Shown here one piece after another: positions 36,216 to 47,962 of a stretch of 64,000 nucleotides of DNA. The position numbers and the translations under genes are program-made. The stretch is taken from assembly GCA_004835665.1 (NCBI GenBank), contig RBKR01000001.1, positions 2,976,001 through 3,040,000 on the forward strand. The letters run 5' to 3'. Within the stretch, counting starts at the first letter, position 1; every line of letters begins with the position of its first letter. Under the pieces are notes generated by a model. It was not told the DNA's origin, made no database searches, and was given only the letters and a program-made list of their open reading frames with translations. Source of the DNA: Phoma sp. XZ068 (taxonomy: Eukaryota > Ascomycota > Dothideomycetes > Pleosporales > Didymellaceae).

Positions 36216-36907
36216 GGAGCCTGTTGTAGTGGTGGTCAGTCAGTGCACTGTGGGGGAGCTGCGGAGCGGCGCGCCGTTCGTACCCATGATGCAAGTGTCT
36301 ACTCCAAGTGCCTACTGCAAGCAACTATCGCGTCCGGCGCGCGTCGGTGATGGTCTGTGCGGTGTGTATGTATCTATGGAGTCCGATCGTAATATTGCAA
36401 CCTGCGAGATTGCGTACGGTGATGGGGTGGGCGCTGTCGCAATGCGCGCATGCGGTCGGGGGTCGGAGAGGGTGACGCCAAGCCATTATGTAAGCGTGAC
36501 GGAAGACACGAGGCTGCACGGCGCTGTCAACATGAACAATCGACGGAGGCATAAATATTGACACTCATTCTAGTTCATTTAATGTGTCATTGTACAAAAC
36601 CCAGTGCTACAGACTGCTTGCAGCAATGATAGCCGCAATACCTCAGCCCAAGTCCCAATGCCCATACACCTCGCCTGACAACTAGTGGACAAAGTACCTG
36701 CTGCGTGGACATACCGTAACACCAGAACCTCTATACAGCAGCGCAATATTGTGACAATGCCCGCCATGTGCAAACTCCAGAAAATGCTCAGTATACATGC
36801 CGATGTACCGCAACGCCGAAAACACCACTACGATCTCGAATGCCGTCTTTGGGCCGGCCTGCTACACCATCACCGTGTCCGCTACTGCGGACAGGTGATT
36901 AGCGAAA
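36216..36907. other. Intergenic, SGF73 promoter and ITC1 3' end
   Basis: 692 nt between two minus-strand genes. Short open frames only, none supported. Confidence 0.5.
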
Positions 36908-38920
36908 CTACCGCCTGCCTTTTCCCTTGGCAGTCTTGACGACCCGAGCCTTTCCTTTCCTTGGGGGCTCGTACTCCGTTGAGTGGATGTAACCGTACTC
37001 GTCCAACATGATGCTGTTTGTCCAGAGCAGACAACGTTCCTTGGCGTCTTCCTTCTCAGCGTTGGCCTTGCCACGCGTGGAGATTCGCGGCTTGCTGTCT
37101 TCGTCCTCATCCTCCTCCTCTGTTTTGTCTGCTTTAGTCAGGTGCTTCTTCATCTTCTCCATGTATTCAGCAATTCGGTCGCGGAAGATCTGCAGCTCCT
37201 TTCGAAGTTGTTTCTCGCGGTGGCCTCGCTCATCCAGCCACACAATGAGATTGTCGATGTCCTCAGGGTCGTCGTAGTAGGCCCAGTCCATAGATGTGGT
37301 AAGATGTGTTGACCCTTCCTCCTTCTCTTTGCGCTGTGGTATAGTAAACTTGAATCGCTGCATATCTTGCGACAGTGCGGGCTCCTCAAGACACGGCTGG
37401 AGCTCCTCAGCATCCGGTCCTTGCACCCAGATGCGGCCGTTGGCGTAACCGTACTGTGCTGTAGAGCTGTTGGGAACACCACCGAATGGCATTCCGTTGT
37501 GCTCGAACCAGTAGTATTTGTTGAGGAATCGATCCTTGCCGAGCACTTTGCTGCGATGGACGAGGGTTTCGCGGAGATCATCGTCCAGCTCGTTGATGTT
37601 TGCTTCGCACTCCTTAAGTTCGTCCTTCTTTTCATCAACCGCTTTCAGAAGCTTATCCCACTCTTTTTGCTTCTTGTTTTTCTCGGCTTCCATCTTCGCC
37701 TTCTTGGCTTTCTCCTTTCGGGCTTCTTCCGCGGCTGCCTTGCGCTTGTTCTTGGTGCGGGTTCTGCTCTTCGCAGCGGATGCATCTTCTGATTCGTTGG
37801 CATCCCCTTCAGCGACTTCGGTGACCGAGTCCGGCACACTAAGCATCGACACATCCTCATTCTCTTTCGTGTCAGAGGGTGATGCTGGCGTGTTCTCAGG
37901 CAGCTTGATTTTGCGCTCAAGATCTAGCTTAAACAGCTCGTCGGCCCTGCGTAGAATGTCAGTATGGGCACCAGGATAGTCGAAGTGACAACTCACAATT
38001 CTTTACGTTTCCTCTGGAACTCGATCTTCTCTTTGCGAAGTCGAGTCATCTCCAGGGAAGCTGCATTCAGCTGATCACGGAAAGCTTCAGTAGTCACGGT
38101 CAAGCGCAAGGCTTGGTCCAGCGCGGAAACTCGTAGGTTGACATCCAAGTTGCGGTAATTGTCCGCGATGCTCTCAATGGTAGGTTCCTGATCGCCTGGC
38201 ACTAGAGCGGCGAGGATCTCGTCGCAGGTCTCCTTTTGAAGCGGATCAAAAGACAAGCGGTATAGAAGAGCAACTAAGATTGCTTGCCAGCCTCCATTCT
38301 GGAAGTTCCGGATCTTGAGCTGTTCGATCCAGTCGAAATCAGCCACAAACTCGGCAGCCTTGTGCACTTCCTTCGGCGGTTCAGGAGTCGGTGTTCGAGC
38401 CTTCTCGACTATCTGATGTACCTCGGACTTCCTCAAACTGCTGCGAGTGGTTCGCTTGGGTGGCTCTGGCTCGGGTGTTGGAGTCGACTCTTCGCTAGAA
38501 GTCTCTTCATCAGACTCTTCTGCCTCAGCTAGGTTTGGTAAAGGAGCCTGAAGCTTGCCGTTTTCGTTGACAATTTGCTTCAGTACAGAGCAGTGAACTT
38601 CTACAAACAGCTCGCAGTCTTGCTCTTCCGAAGTGTAGCACATTGCGTCTGCAAAATCATCGAAGGTGAAAGAATCGAGCATGTAAATAGTGTCATGCAC
38701 GTTGAGAGTTTCCCAGGCACACAAGAGGGGACCGATACTTTTCATCAGGATACCACTCTTGTTCTCCTCTGAAGGCGCTTCAACGCCCTCTGGTACATCG
38801 TCGGAAAAGAACTTCAACGGAGGTCGCACATAACTGAGGCGAGGTTGGGAAATTTCCAAGTCTTCGATAGGATACTTGATCGGTTCGAACGGCTTTGCTA
38901 ACGTTGCTGATTGTTGTTGT

Positions 38921-38952
<32 letters not shown>

Positions 38953-40469
38953 TTGCTGTTGCGGAGGATTTCGAGGCGCAAACTGCTGATACTGCATGAA
39001 ACCATTCTGGAATGGAAGATTGACAGGCAGCGCACCAGGTGGATGATGCATGATATGCGCAAGATTTGGAGGTAAAGCATTCTGTGGTATGTTGAGAGGA
39101 ATACCTTGTTGGAGGTGGTGGGGCGGTCCTGGAAATGGTTGTCCTCCCTGCATATGCTGAGGAAAGCCTGGGAGCTGTGGATGCATGAGGTGAGGCTGGT
39201 GTTGCATTTGATGATTTGTTGCAAAGTTGACGAATCCGTGTGGGCCTTGCCCATGCTGGGGGCGATGGCCATTTGTTTGTGGTACGTGGCCGTTTGGCAA
39301 CTGATGAGAGTACGTGTGTTGCATAGGAGGACTTGCACCATTTTGCTGATAACCATTTGTCAACTTCTTTTGCGCCATTATAGCATCTCGTGTCTTGTTG
39401 TCGGGAATTTTGGTGGGGATCTTGTAGCGTTTCGCCAGATGCTCCTTTGCCATCCAGGGTGCTCCAATCCATGATTCTCTCGAAACCGTGCTGCGGAGGA
39501 ATTGCTTCAAGATCAGCTTGGAGTAATACTTCCTGTCCCTTTGCAAATCTGCAGCCTTATACTTGGTAATGGGCTCGTTGTTATCATCCATGGTGATGAC
39601 GTATGTGTAGGCTCGATACTGTTCGTCTGGCGATCGTGTGAAGGCGTTCTGGTGTAGCTGGCTGTTGTCGGTGATGTCTGTGATGACACCGTAGCGGCGA
39701 TTGATTGGACCTTCGACCTCGATGCAAACTCTATCGCCAACTAAATATTCTTCCTTGAATTGCTTCGGCACGTTAGCGCTGCAATCGAGTGTGCGAAACC
39801 GGTTGTTGCGGACTTACATCGAACACAAGATTGACTAGAACGTTCATGTTAGCGACAAGACGAACAAGCAACACAGAGGTATCTTACCCAAGTCGTCCAT
39901 ACGTGAAGTGTTTCGAAACTGGACATAGTGGAGGACACGAGACCTCAAAGCATCAGGGAAGATGCTGTCAATCTCCCTTGAAGCCTCCGTCTGCGTTTCC
40001 GTTACCTTGATGCCCTCCCAGACTGGCTCGGAGCTCACCTGGCTCTCCATGGCTTCGAAAAAGGTGTAGCCTGAATGCCCGGTTGACTCGCAGGTGAAGA
40101 GTTTCTGCAAGATGTATTAGAACTTTGCGTGTTGTCTGGCTCATGGGGAACCCCAGTGCCTACCTGCGCGTAGAAGTCCAACCTGATGAGGAGTCAGTAA
40201 AAGCACAAACTTGACGTCATTCTGGAAGTGCGCCGTACCGCCTTAGATATTTCTCGTAATCATTGTACACCTCCCCTGTCTTCTCAATGACCCAGACCTG
40301 TCCACCGCCTTTAGTTTGTCTCTTAAGCGTGGTGTGTGCTACGCTCATACCTCATCGTGATCGGTGACGTTCTTCGGCGGAGGGTCAAACTTCACTGGTT
40401 TGCGTTTGAAGAGCACCTGTCTGGGTCAGAAGCCTTTTCCTCTGAGTGTCACAAACGATGCCGTACCAT
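36908..40469 (-). CDS. ITC1: ISWI remodelling complex subunit ITC1 (WAC, DDT and WHIM domains)
   Basis: Eight coding exons: 40469-40467, 40416-40351, 40297-40239, 40182-40164, 40104-39888, 39834-39818, 39762-37997 and 37946-36908, giving 1061 residues. The first coding exon is only the ATG, and two internal exons are 19 and 17 nt. The WAC domain runs MVLFKRKPVKF to about residue 140, with VWVIEKTGEVYNDYEKYLRR and TGHSGYTFFEA. Then come a polyglutamine tract, a DDT domain (FDDFADAMCY) and a WHIM region that includes GGWQAILVALLYRL. The last exon is coiled-coil rich and holds the RFLNKYYWFEHNG motif of ACF1/ITC1 proteins. The protein is the accessory subunit that ISW2 uses to bind nucleosomes and linker DNA. 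Exon 7 starts after CCGAAG, nine bases past a GCTAAC branch point. Confidence 0.92.
38911..38961 (-). repeat. Polyglutamine tract (17 Gln) in ITC1
   Basis: Seventeen CAG/CAA codons in a row, mixed, so the tract is a candidate for length variation between strains. Confidence 0.95.
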
Positions 40470-41518
40470 ATTGCTGAATTACGAGCGCATGTGAAGCTCT
40501 TTCGCGCTCTAGCAATCGCGTTGTGGCTTTCGGAACGATCGCGCAGCCAGAATCGCGTCGCGTAGGCTTGAAAGGATCGATTGAGCTCAAGTTTGAGGGA
40601 TGTGCGACCGCTGCGGAGGGTATTCGATGTAGATGGTAGGTTTCGCGCGCGCCCAACTATGATGTCGTAAAAGTTGTCGCAAGCCTCGCAGGTCCGAAAT
40701 GCGTTCCGAGACGCGTCGTTAGGTTCCGAGAGCGCGTTTCTTCAGGATGTGGTTGACTTTGTGGCGATTGCGTAGGCGGAGGTTCAAGGGATCGAGGGGT
40801 GAGAGCGGCCGGATGACGAGAAACAATTCAATGGGGGGGAAGGAAAGTTATAAGGTCGTTCGCCGGGTAGTCCATGCCCTTGGCGACGGCCCTAAACTGA
40901 ATCGGCATGGAACTCTCCTACGGCCACCATTTGCACACGCCGACCTTCTGCACACCGCTGCAACTCCAGCACCGGCGTATTCGGTCTTGTTTTGATCGTC
41001 GAGATGAGCAAAATCTAGATGCGAAAGCTTCTGATCGCTTGCATATAATTTATAAGTTGTGTTCGTCGACAGAAAAGGATGTACGTCAACCCGGAGGGCT
41101 CATGCTCTGGTAGCCACCAAGCAAACCAGTTGACAGGTCCGACCCACTTGACCCTGGGCATAGCCGTCCGCTTCACCAACTCAAAAGTTTGATGGGAAAT
41201 CGTACTCTGGCCCTCTCACACCTGACCCTAGAGCTTTTGCGCACTATATGAGGACGTCACACTTACTATCAGGCGCCAGGCACGACTTGTCAGGACCTTG
41301 TAGGCCTCATAACAGTTGATAGGACAACGAGAGGCAACTGGGTGCTTCTGAAGGTCGTATATCACAGTCATTTTAAGGTGATAACGATTTATTGAGACTC
41401 TTTCAGGACGAAGACTTCACCGCGACATGGGATGAAAGCTGGTTGAGCGGGTGGTACAACACAGCAGACATCACATGCAGGACTAGAGTAGTTTTGATTG
41501 AACACTACGTCTGATTGC
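40470..41518. other. 1-kb intergenic region between ITC1 and ALG8
   Basis: The first part probably holds the ITC1 5' UTR and promoter (its start codon is at 40469). No gene is supported in the rest. Confidence 0.5.
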
Positions 41519-43334
41519 TTAAGTGTCGAAGTAGACTACCAAAAACCCCAACCAGCTGCTGACCACACCGATGGCTGAGTATGAACTAATGAACATGAGA
41601 GGGAGGAATTCATAGCGGGAACCAAAGAAGATGCCATGGAACAGTGAGCAGTACGCAATCAACGGGATGGAAAGGGCAATATAAAGAATAGAGAAGCGAT
41701 CGAGCAAAAAGAGGCGTCGTTCAGATGACCTGGGTGATAGTCAGTCAAAACTCAGAGAAACTTGGCGAAAGTACCTACGCAGGTGCAAGTCTGTCAAACG
41801 TCAATAAGAACAGTACGAGCCAGAAGATGGTGTACACCGTCTTGATTGGGAACTCGGCAGCTGTGAACAATAGTGGGAATAGTGAAACGTGACCAGAGAC
41901 TGCCAGAGGTCGGAACGCCCCAAAGTATCGACGGTCACGAAGCGCAACCAAGCTAAATGGGATTATGACAAGCAGAATCGCCTTCTCATGGACATGCCAG
42001 CCAAATAAGAATGAGGCGTAGCCGCAAAGAGTGACTGCGCCTACGAACGTTTCCCAAGTCGGCTTGTACAGAAGGCGCAGCAGAACAGGCTGTCGATGAT
42101 CAGTACTGTTTCATTCGAATTAAATTTTGAGCTTACAATTTGCGTGCCCAGAGTCAGGAGGAAGCACGTCAGAGGCACAATATCCGGGAGGACAGCAAAC
42201 GATGAGTCTCCAACAAGTCCTCGAGTGACGCTGTTGACTGCGTCCTGATTTACGGTCAGGCCGAGACGAGGGGCCACTGCGAACTACGTTAGCAACCACT
42301 GGAAGCAGGTATAGCGATGGAACGTACAATAGATGAGCACTCTATCAGTGAAAGAGTACATTGCCCAGACGTTCGGAGCCCAGTACGCATGGCAAAGCCC
42401 ACGGGAAAATGGGAACAGACGCCTAAACACTTGCTCGAGCTGTCCCCAGAGTGCAAAGGGTCCGAATGCACTGGCGAACACCGTAACGATGCCCACACCT
42501 AACTTGACGCAGTTGAAGAGGCGAATAGTGAAGTACGGGAAGCTTCGACGCTCGCCAAGGCAGTACGCACGGAGGAGGAAGACAAAGTAGGCCGGAGCTA
42601 GGTAAAGATAGATGTGCTTTAAACATAGAAGTGCTGCGAAAAGAATGCCAGATAGGAGGATGGTCGACTTGTTCCGCGCCAACACCATGGACAGGACAAG
42701 GACGCCATAGAGGAAGCCGTTGTACTGGAAGTGGATATGATCGATGATTAAAAGGCCAGGCGAAAGGAGAATCGACAATGCAGCCGCATGTGCAGTGACT
42801 TTCGACTTTGAGGTCTTGACGTAGCTGAACAAAAATTAGCATGACCTGGCAAGCCGAGAGGAAATGATGCCGTACAGATGCAAAGCGTAAACCAATACCA
42901 ACTCTGTAACCAGGACAGTAGTTCGCTGGAAATAGATTGTCTGCCAGCTGTCGTAGTTAAGACTCTTCACATTTAACAATGCAGGCTCAATGTATGCGGC
43001 CGCCTGAGACATAAGCCACTCAAAGTAGGCAAAGAATGGAGGATAGTCGAGTGTCCATTCTGATGTTTTCTATGAACCGAGTCAGACTCCTTATCACAAC
43101 GTCAGGCCTTCATGTCGAATGCTCACTTCGTAATACCATTCCTTGATGGATAGTGAGTGCGTCAGAGCGAGCCAGTTGCGATGAACTTCGAAATCGGTTG
43201 ACTTGCTGGCAAAAGTGGGTGAGCCACGGTATTACCATTTTTTCACATTGAACCTACTATGCCGGGAAGAGCAACACCTTCAAGGCTGTCGCTACAATGG
43301 CGCACTGCGCAATTGACGGATACAGTTCTGACAT
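41519..43334 (-). CDS. ALG8: Dolichyl-P-Glc: Glc1Man9GlcNAc2-PP-dolichol alpha-1,3-glucosyltransferase ALG8
   Basis: Seven exons: 43334-43258, 43205-43127, 43069-42876, 42824-42328, 42276-42137, 42089-41779 and 41729-41519, giving 502 residues. The protein is multi-pass and ER-resident. Signatures are STDFEVHRNWLALTHSL near the N-terminus, LDYPPFFAYFEW, LIIDHIHFQYNGF, FPFSRGLCHAYWAPN and GWHVHEKAILL; the last three fit ALG8 rather than ALG6. It adds the second glucose to the lipid-linked oligosaccharide precursor of N-glycans. All introns keep phase; the exon 5 acceptor is CGCAG at 42277, not the nearer TAG. It is divergent from the NRD1-like gene, with a long shared upstream region. Confidence 0.93.
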
Positions 43335-44807
43335 TGCTGCTTTGACTGTTGGTGGACACGCAACAGGCGAAAAGACACGAGACGGCAGGCACTCGGAGGT
43401 TCACATGGTTCGTGCGCCTTCCCCATTGGAGAAAGAACTGAGGAACGCAGAACGCAGTTACCATAGCACCTCTACTAAAGTCAATTCCGTGTCTTAGCGC
43501 TGCAAGCATCAGAATGACCTTTGTTACTGTCAATGCCTTAACAATGAGGCCGCAGTGAAGCTTCCAGCTGCATCACACGACAGTTGAACAACGTGACCAC
43601 GCTCCTTCTTCATGAAACGACGCGTTCGCGGCGCTCTCCGCTAGGGCACCCGGGCGTGTTTACGGACCTCGCGCCGAAGTAATGTGCTCTGGACCCCGTG
43701 GACTGAACAAGCCGCCAGAAGCCAAAAAGAATCCGGGCCGTGTTCGTTGCTTTTGTTGCTTTTTTGGCAAAGTGGCCTTGCGGAGCTCTCGTTAGTCAGG
43801 CACGATGCAAGCACCCGCTGCAGTGCAGTCAGCCCTGCGAAGGCGATCCGCAGGCGCAGCTGCGTGACTGCCCCCAGCCCTCAATGTGAGACGGCTCGCT
43901 GCAAGCAATGCAAACGCCACGTCGTACAGGCATTGGAGACGGCTGGTGGCTCCAGCCTGCAGGATGCCGGCAATTGTTGCTGGATGGTTTGCGCGACTCA
44001 ATCCAGGGTGGGCGTGGCATGTGCACGTTTAACTCGGCGAGCACGCCAGACCGTATTGGGGGCTTCATTTGCGCTGCCTTCTCCTGTCTCGCAACACGGC
44101 GAGAGCATTTTCCACCCACCTCTCTTCTTTCTCGCCCTCCGACATTAGGTCGCGCTCTCTCCTGCGGTCCTTTCGCTCATTATCTACACTTCTCCCAGCA
44201 CTGAGGCCCTTGGCAGAGTCCGCCTCTTTGCCTCGTTCATTCTTATTGTTCGCTCTTTCAGCATCGGCGACCGCAAAACAAACCCCAGGCCACCATCTGC
44301 CCGCGAGCACGCCGCCTGTAATTCTGCCCCGTTTGTGGCCATTGCTTGAGATTAGCAGCTTATAATCTGCCCTTAATACCGTGCTTGAACCCTCCGCTCG
44401 ACCCTGCATTCCTGGTATTTTCGACGTCTGCTCGGACTCGCTATACCATCGAGCGACCCAGCTGTTGGACTCCTTTGACCTTCGATTCGGCGCGGTCCAC
44501 CCTGTATTAAGTACCCACTTGCCATTGTGCCTTGGATGTAAGCACTCCCCTTTCCCGACGCTTCGTAGCCGTCCCAACTAGGACCAGCCGACTGACAGCT
44601 GCCAGATTGTCTTGCAAGCATTGACGCATTAGCTTACGCTTCGCATCCTCCGCGACCATCTTGCAACCGGTTGCACGTTCACCTTCAGCAATACATATTT
44701 CGCCGTCCGGTCCATCGAGTCCCGGACGCAGTAATACAACGTTCACCACGGCTGTACTATCTCACAACTCGCGGGACAGCTTCGGCCTGCCACCGCATCT
44801 GCTTGGA
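43335..44807. other. Long divergent upstream region, ALG8 / NRD1-like gene
   Basis: About 1.5 kb, with strongly pyrimidine-rich stretches at about 44110-44270, typical of fungal promoters and leaders of well-expressed genes. A GTAAGC donor at about 44538 could begin a 5' UTR intron. An open frame without an ATG runs from 44661 into the NRD1-like gene. Other frames here are not supported. Confidence 0.45.
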
Positions 44808-47294
44808 ATGCAACACGAGGGAACATCTTCGGCACCGACTGGACCTCGTCTGCAGTCTAGCTTCCAAAGGCAAATGAACGGCCAGATGAACGGCGGTCAC
44901 CATGGCTTCTCCCATGGAGCCTTCGCTACGAACCAGCCAGGCTACGCCGACAGGCACCCTGACAGGTCGAACAACATGTCCATCAACACTGGAAGGCTGA
45001 ACCCTAGCAACCAGAACGGTGCTGATATGCAGACCCCGGGCACTGGATACGACATGAACTTCACCCCATTGTTGCCCTCGCAGCTTCTTCTGGGCAGTCC
45101 CTTCCAGCCAGGTTCCCCTTCGGCTTTCGCTTCGCCCCAGTTCCAGAGTTTTGGCAACTTCGCAGCCCAGAACCAAGGGCAGCAGAACAACCAATCTAAC
45201 CAGATGGGTAGCCCCTTGCAGCAGCCCCTTTCACCCCAGCTCTACCAGAGCCTTGTTTCGCCCACCAGCATGAACGGACCCGGTTTCTTCAACGGACCCC
45301 AGTCGCCCACTGGATTCTCTGGCTTCGGTGCTCAAGGCCTCGGAGGATTTGGCTCGTCTATGCCAATTGCCCCGGGTCTGGTATCTGGCACCAGCAGGAC
45401 TGTTTACTTGGGTAACATTCCCCCTGAGACTTCTGCTGAGGAGATTCTTGGCCACGTAAGAAGCGGTCAGATTGAGTCCGTCAGACTTCTGCCTGACAAG
45501 AACTGCGCATTCATTTCTTTCTTGGATAGCAGCTCGGCCACCCACTTCCACTCGGATGCAATCTTGAAAAAGTTGTCGATCCGGGGTCAGGACATCAAGA
45601 TTGGTTGGGGCAAGCCTTCGCAGGTTCCAACTTCCGTAGCCCTTGCTGTACAACAGTCAGGGGCTTCCCGAAACGTCTACCTTGGCAACCTACCCGAGGA
45701 TGTTTCCGAGGACGAGCTGCGCGAGGACCTTAGCAAATTCGGTCCCATCGACACCGTTAAGATTGTTCGCGAGAAGGCCATCGGTTTCGTTCACTTCCTG
45801 TCGATAGGTAACGCCATCAAGGCTGTTGCTCAACTTCCCCAGGAGCCCAAGTGGCAGGCACCTCGCCGCGTCTACTACGGCAAGGACCGATGCGCATACG
45901 TTTCCAAGACCCAACAGCAGAACGCTGCGCAGTACCTCGGTATTGCTCCCGGTTACGCTCATGTATTGAACGGTGCCGATCGTGACATGATTTCGAACGC
46001 TCTTGCTCAGCAGTCTGTAGCCGCAGCAGCTGTTGCGACATCTGCTGGTGGTGTCAACAACTTGGGCAACCGTACTGTGTACTTGGGCAACATCCACCCC
46101 GAGACTACCATCGAGGAGATTTGCAACGTTGTTCGTGGTGGCCTTCTTCACCACATCAGGTACATCCCGGACAAACACATCTGCTTCGTGACCTTCATCG
46201 ACCCTACCTCTGCCGCATCATTCTATGCGCTGAGCAACCTGCAGGGCCTGATGATTCACAACCGTCGTCTGAAGATCGGTTGGGGTAAGCACTCTGGTGC
46301 GCTGCCGCCTGCTATTGCTCTGGCCGTCAGCGGAGGAGCTTCGCGTAACGTGTACATCGGTAACTTGGACGAGTCCTGGACCGAAGACCGACTTAGGCAG
46401 GACTTCTCAGAGTATGGCGAGATTGAGCTCGTCAACACTCTCCGCGAGAAGAGCTGTGCCTTCGTTAACTTCACCAACATTGCCAACGCAATCAAGGCCA
46501 TCGAAGCCATCCGAGGCCGTGAGGAGTACAAGCGTTTCAAGGTCAACTTTGGCAAGGACCGCTGCGGCAACCCACCTCGCCAGATGAACAACAACCAGGC
46601 CCAGGCTCAGCAAGCCGGTAGCGATGGCCTCCAATCGCCGTCGCCCATCAACGGCCTACAGCCTAATCGCGGCGTTGGTCCTTCTGTCTCACCCACAGGC
46701 TCTGGCGCCCCTGGCTCCGGTGGCAGCACCAATGGCCAGTTCCCCTCCGTTCAGGCACCTGCCCCGGCCAACATCCTGAACACTGGTAACAACAACCCGT
46801 TGATGATGTATCTCCAGGCCCAGCAACAACAGCAGCAGCAGCAGGCTGAGGTCAGCATGCAGCAACAGCAGCAGCAGAACCAACAGCAGCAACAGCAGTC
46901 ATACCAGTCTCCTCAAGCTGCTTTCTACGGTGCTGACCTTAACACGACATCGCAACCTCACCACTCGCACACGTCGCACAACAGCACTTCCAGCTTCAGC
47001 CTTATCAATGGTACATCGAGCGGCAACAGCTCTGGTGCTACCACCGTCGGCGGCCTTCTTGCCCCTTCCAACCTCAACGCCCGTGCTCAGCACTCACGTG
47101 CTGTGAGCCTGCCGGTCTTCACTCAGGGTCCATTCAACCAGCCTTTGACAAGCCAGGCAACCCAGCAGAACTCGTTTGGCAGCTTGAGCTCTGGTATTGG
47201 TGGCTTCGGCGGCGGTAACAGTGGCTACGGCCTTGCCATTCAGGGTGACAGCGGTCTGAATGGATGGGCCGAGGAGGAGGTTGGTGCCCAGTAA
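44808..47294 (+). CDS. RNA-binding protein with four RRMs, NRD1-like (negative regulator of differentiation)
   Basis: One exon, 828 residues from the first in-frame ATG. The frame stays open back to 44661 with a protein-like Ser/Pro-rich sequence but no ATG, so the true start may be further 5' by an unseen exon. Four RRMs follow: RTVYLGNIPPETS, RNVYLGNLPEDVS, NRTVYLGNIHPET and RNVYIGNLDESW mark their first strands. RRM1/RRM3 and RRM2/RRM4 resemble each other, which suggests that a pair was duplicated. The C-terminus is Gln/Ser/Gly-rich with CAG/CAA runs. S. pombe Nrd1 has the same four-RRM plan and controls the stability of differentiation mRNAs; a similar role here is inferred. Confidence 0.88.
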   Translation: MQHEGTSSAPTGPRLQSSFQRQMNGQMNGGHHGFSHGAFATNQPGYADRHPDRSNNMSINTGRLNPSNQNGADMQTPGTGYDMNFTPLLPSQLLLGSPFQPGSPSAFASPQFQSFGNFAAQNQGQQNNQSNQMGSPLQQPLSPQLYQSLVSPTSMNGPGFFNGPQSPTGFSGFGAQGLGGFGSSMPIAPGLVSGTSRTVYLGNIPPETSAEEILGHVRSGQIESVRLLPDKNCAFISFLDSSSATHFHSDAILKKLSIRGQDIKIGWGKPSQVPTSVALAVQQSGASRNVYLGNLPEDVSEDELREDLSKFGPIDTVKIVREKAIGFVHFLSIGNAIKAVAQLPQEPKWQAPRRVYYGKDRCAYVSKTQQQNAAQYLGIAPGYAHVLNGADRDMISNALAQQSVAAAAVATSAGGVNNLGNRTVYLGNIHPETTIEEICNVVRGGLLHHIRYIPDKHICFVTFIDPTSAASFYALSNLQGLMIHNRRLKIGWGKHSGALPPAIALAVSGGASRNVYIGNLDESWTEDRLRQDFSEYGEIELVNTLREKSCAFVNFTNIANAIKAIEAIRGREEYKRFKVNFGKDRCGNPPRQMNNNQAQAQQAGSDGLQSPSPINGLQPNRGVGPSVSPTGSGAPGSGGSTNGQFPSVQAPAPANILNTGNNNPLMMYLQAQQQQQQQQAEVSMQQQQQQNQQQQQQSYQSPQAAFYGADLNTTSQPHHSHTSHNSTSSFSLINGTSSGNSSGATTVGGLLAPSNLNARAQHSRAVSLPVFTQGPFNQPLTSQATQQNSFGSLSSGIGGFGGGNSGYGLAIQGDSGLNGWAEEEVGAQ
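46822..46902 (+). repeat. Glutamine-rich CAG/CAA repeats in the NRD1-like gene
   Basis: Two or three runs of CAG/CAA codons interrupted by a few other residues code for Gln-rich segments near the C-terminus. Confidence 0.85.
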
Positions 47295-47962
47295 ACGCTT
47301 AACACATTCGCAACAGTGGGTCAGCCCAAGTTTTGGATAGCTCTTTACATCTTCTCTTATATCCCCTTTCTTTGCATTTCGACCTAGGGAACGGAAGGCG
47401 TCACATGTATGGATCTGATCTGATCTGATGTCGAATAAATTGTTGTAATCTGAACGTTGCTTTGTCACACCCTTAATCCCTTGTCGCTCTTTCATCTGTT
47501 GTATTCTAGATACTTGTAGGGATCTTAGAAGTGGAACGATGTACTAATGGGTCTATTGAGTCAGCTACGGGCGAGAGTTCGAGTCAGCTGTAACAGGGGA
47601 ATAATGAACTGTTAACTCCTTATGACCTATTTGTGTGCGCCTCTCAGTGAGCTTGATGTCTAGATCTTATATACTCAAGTCCGTCCAGTTCCAGCAAGCT
47701 GTCCATTCTTCGTCCCTTTGTGCACTCATCAGCCCACAGAACGCTGACGTCGTGATTTAGTCGCAATCAACAGGTACTGCCTGTTGGTGGCCACCGGCCC
47801 TTTCTCGTTCTCTGAAATTATGGACAAGGACTTCTGCATGGTCATACTGTATGGAAGACTCTTCTGCCAAGGGCACTCAGTCCCAACTGAAAGAGCCGTC
47901 GTCCACTAGGCGCTCACGGATGCTTCGCACGCCAGGTATGCCTCCACCGGCCCCTGCGTCCC
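47295..47962. other. Convergent intergenic region, NRD1-like / MED20
   Basis: Probably holds the 3' UTRs of both genes. A small frame at 47851-48039 overlaps the MED20 3' end and is not supported. Confidence 0.5.

Noticed and set aside
39772..39780. CAG acceptor for ITC1 exon 7
   Set aside because: It breaks the phase or meets a stop; the AAG just before 39762, nine bases after GCTAAC, joins correctly.
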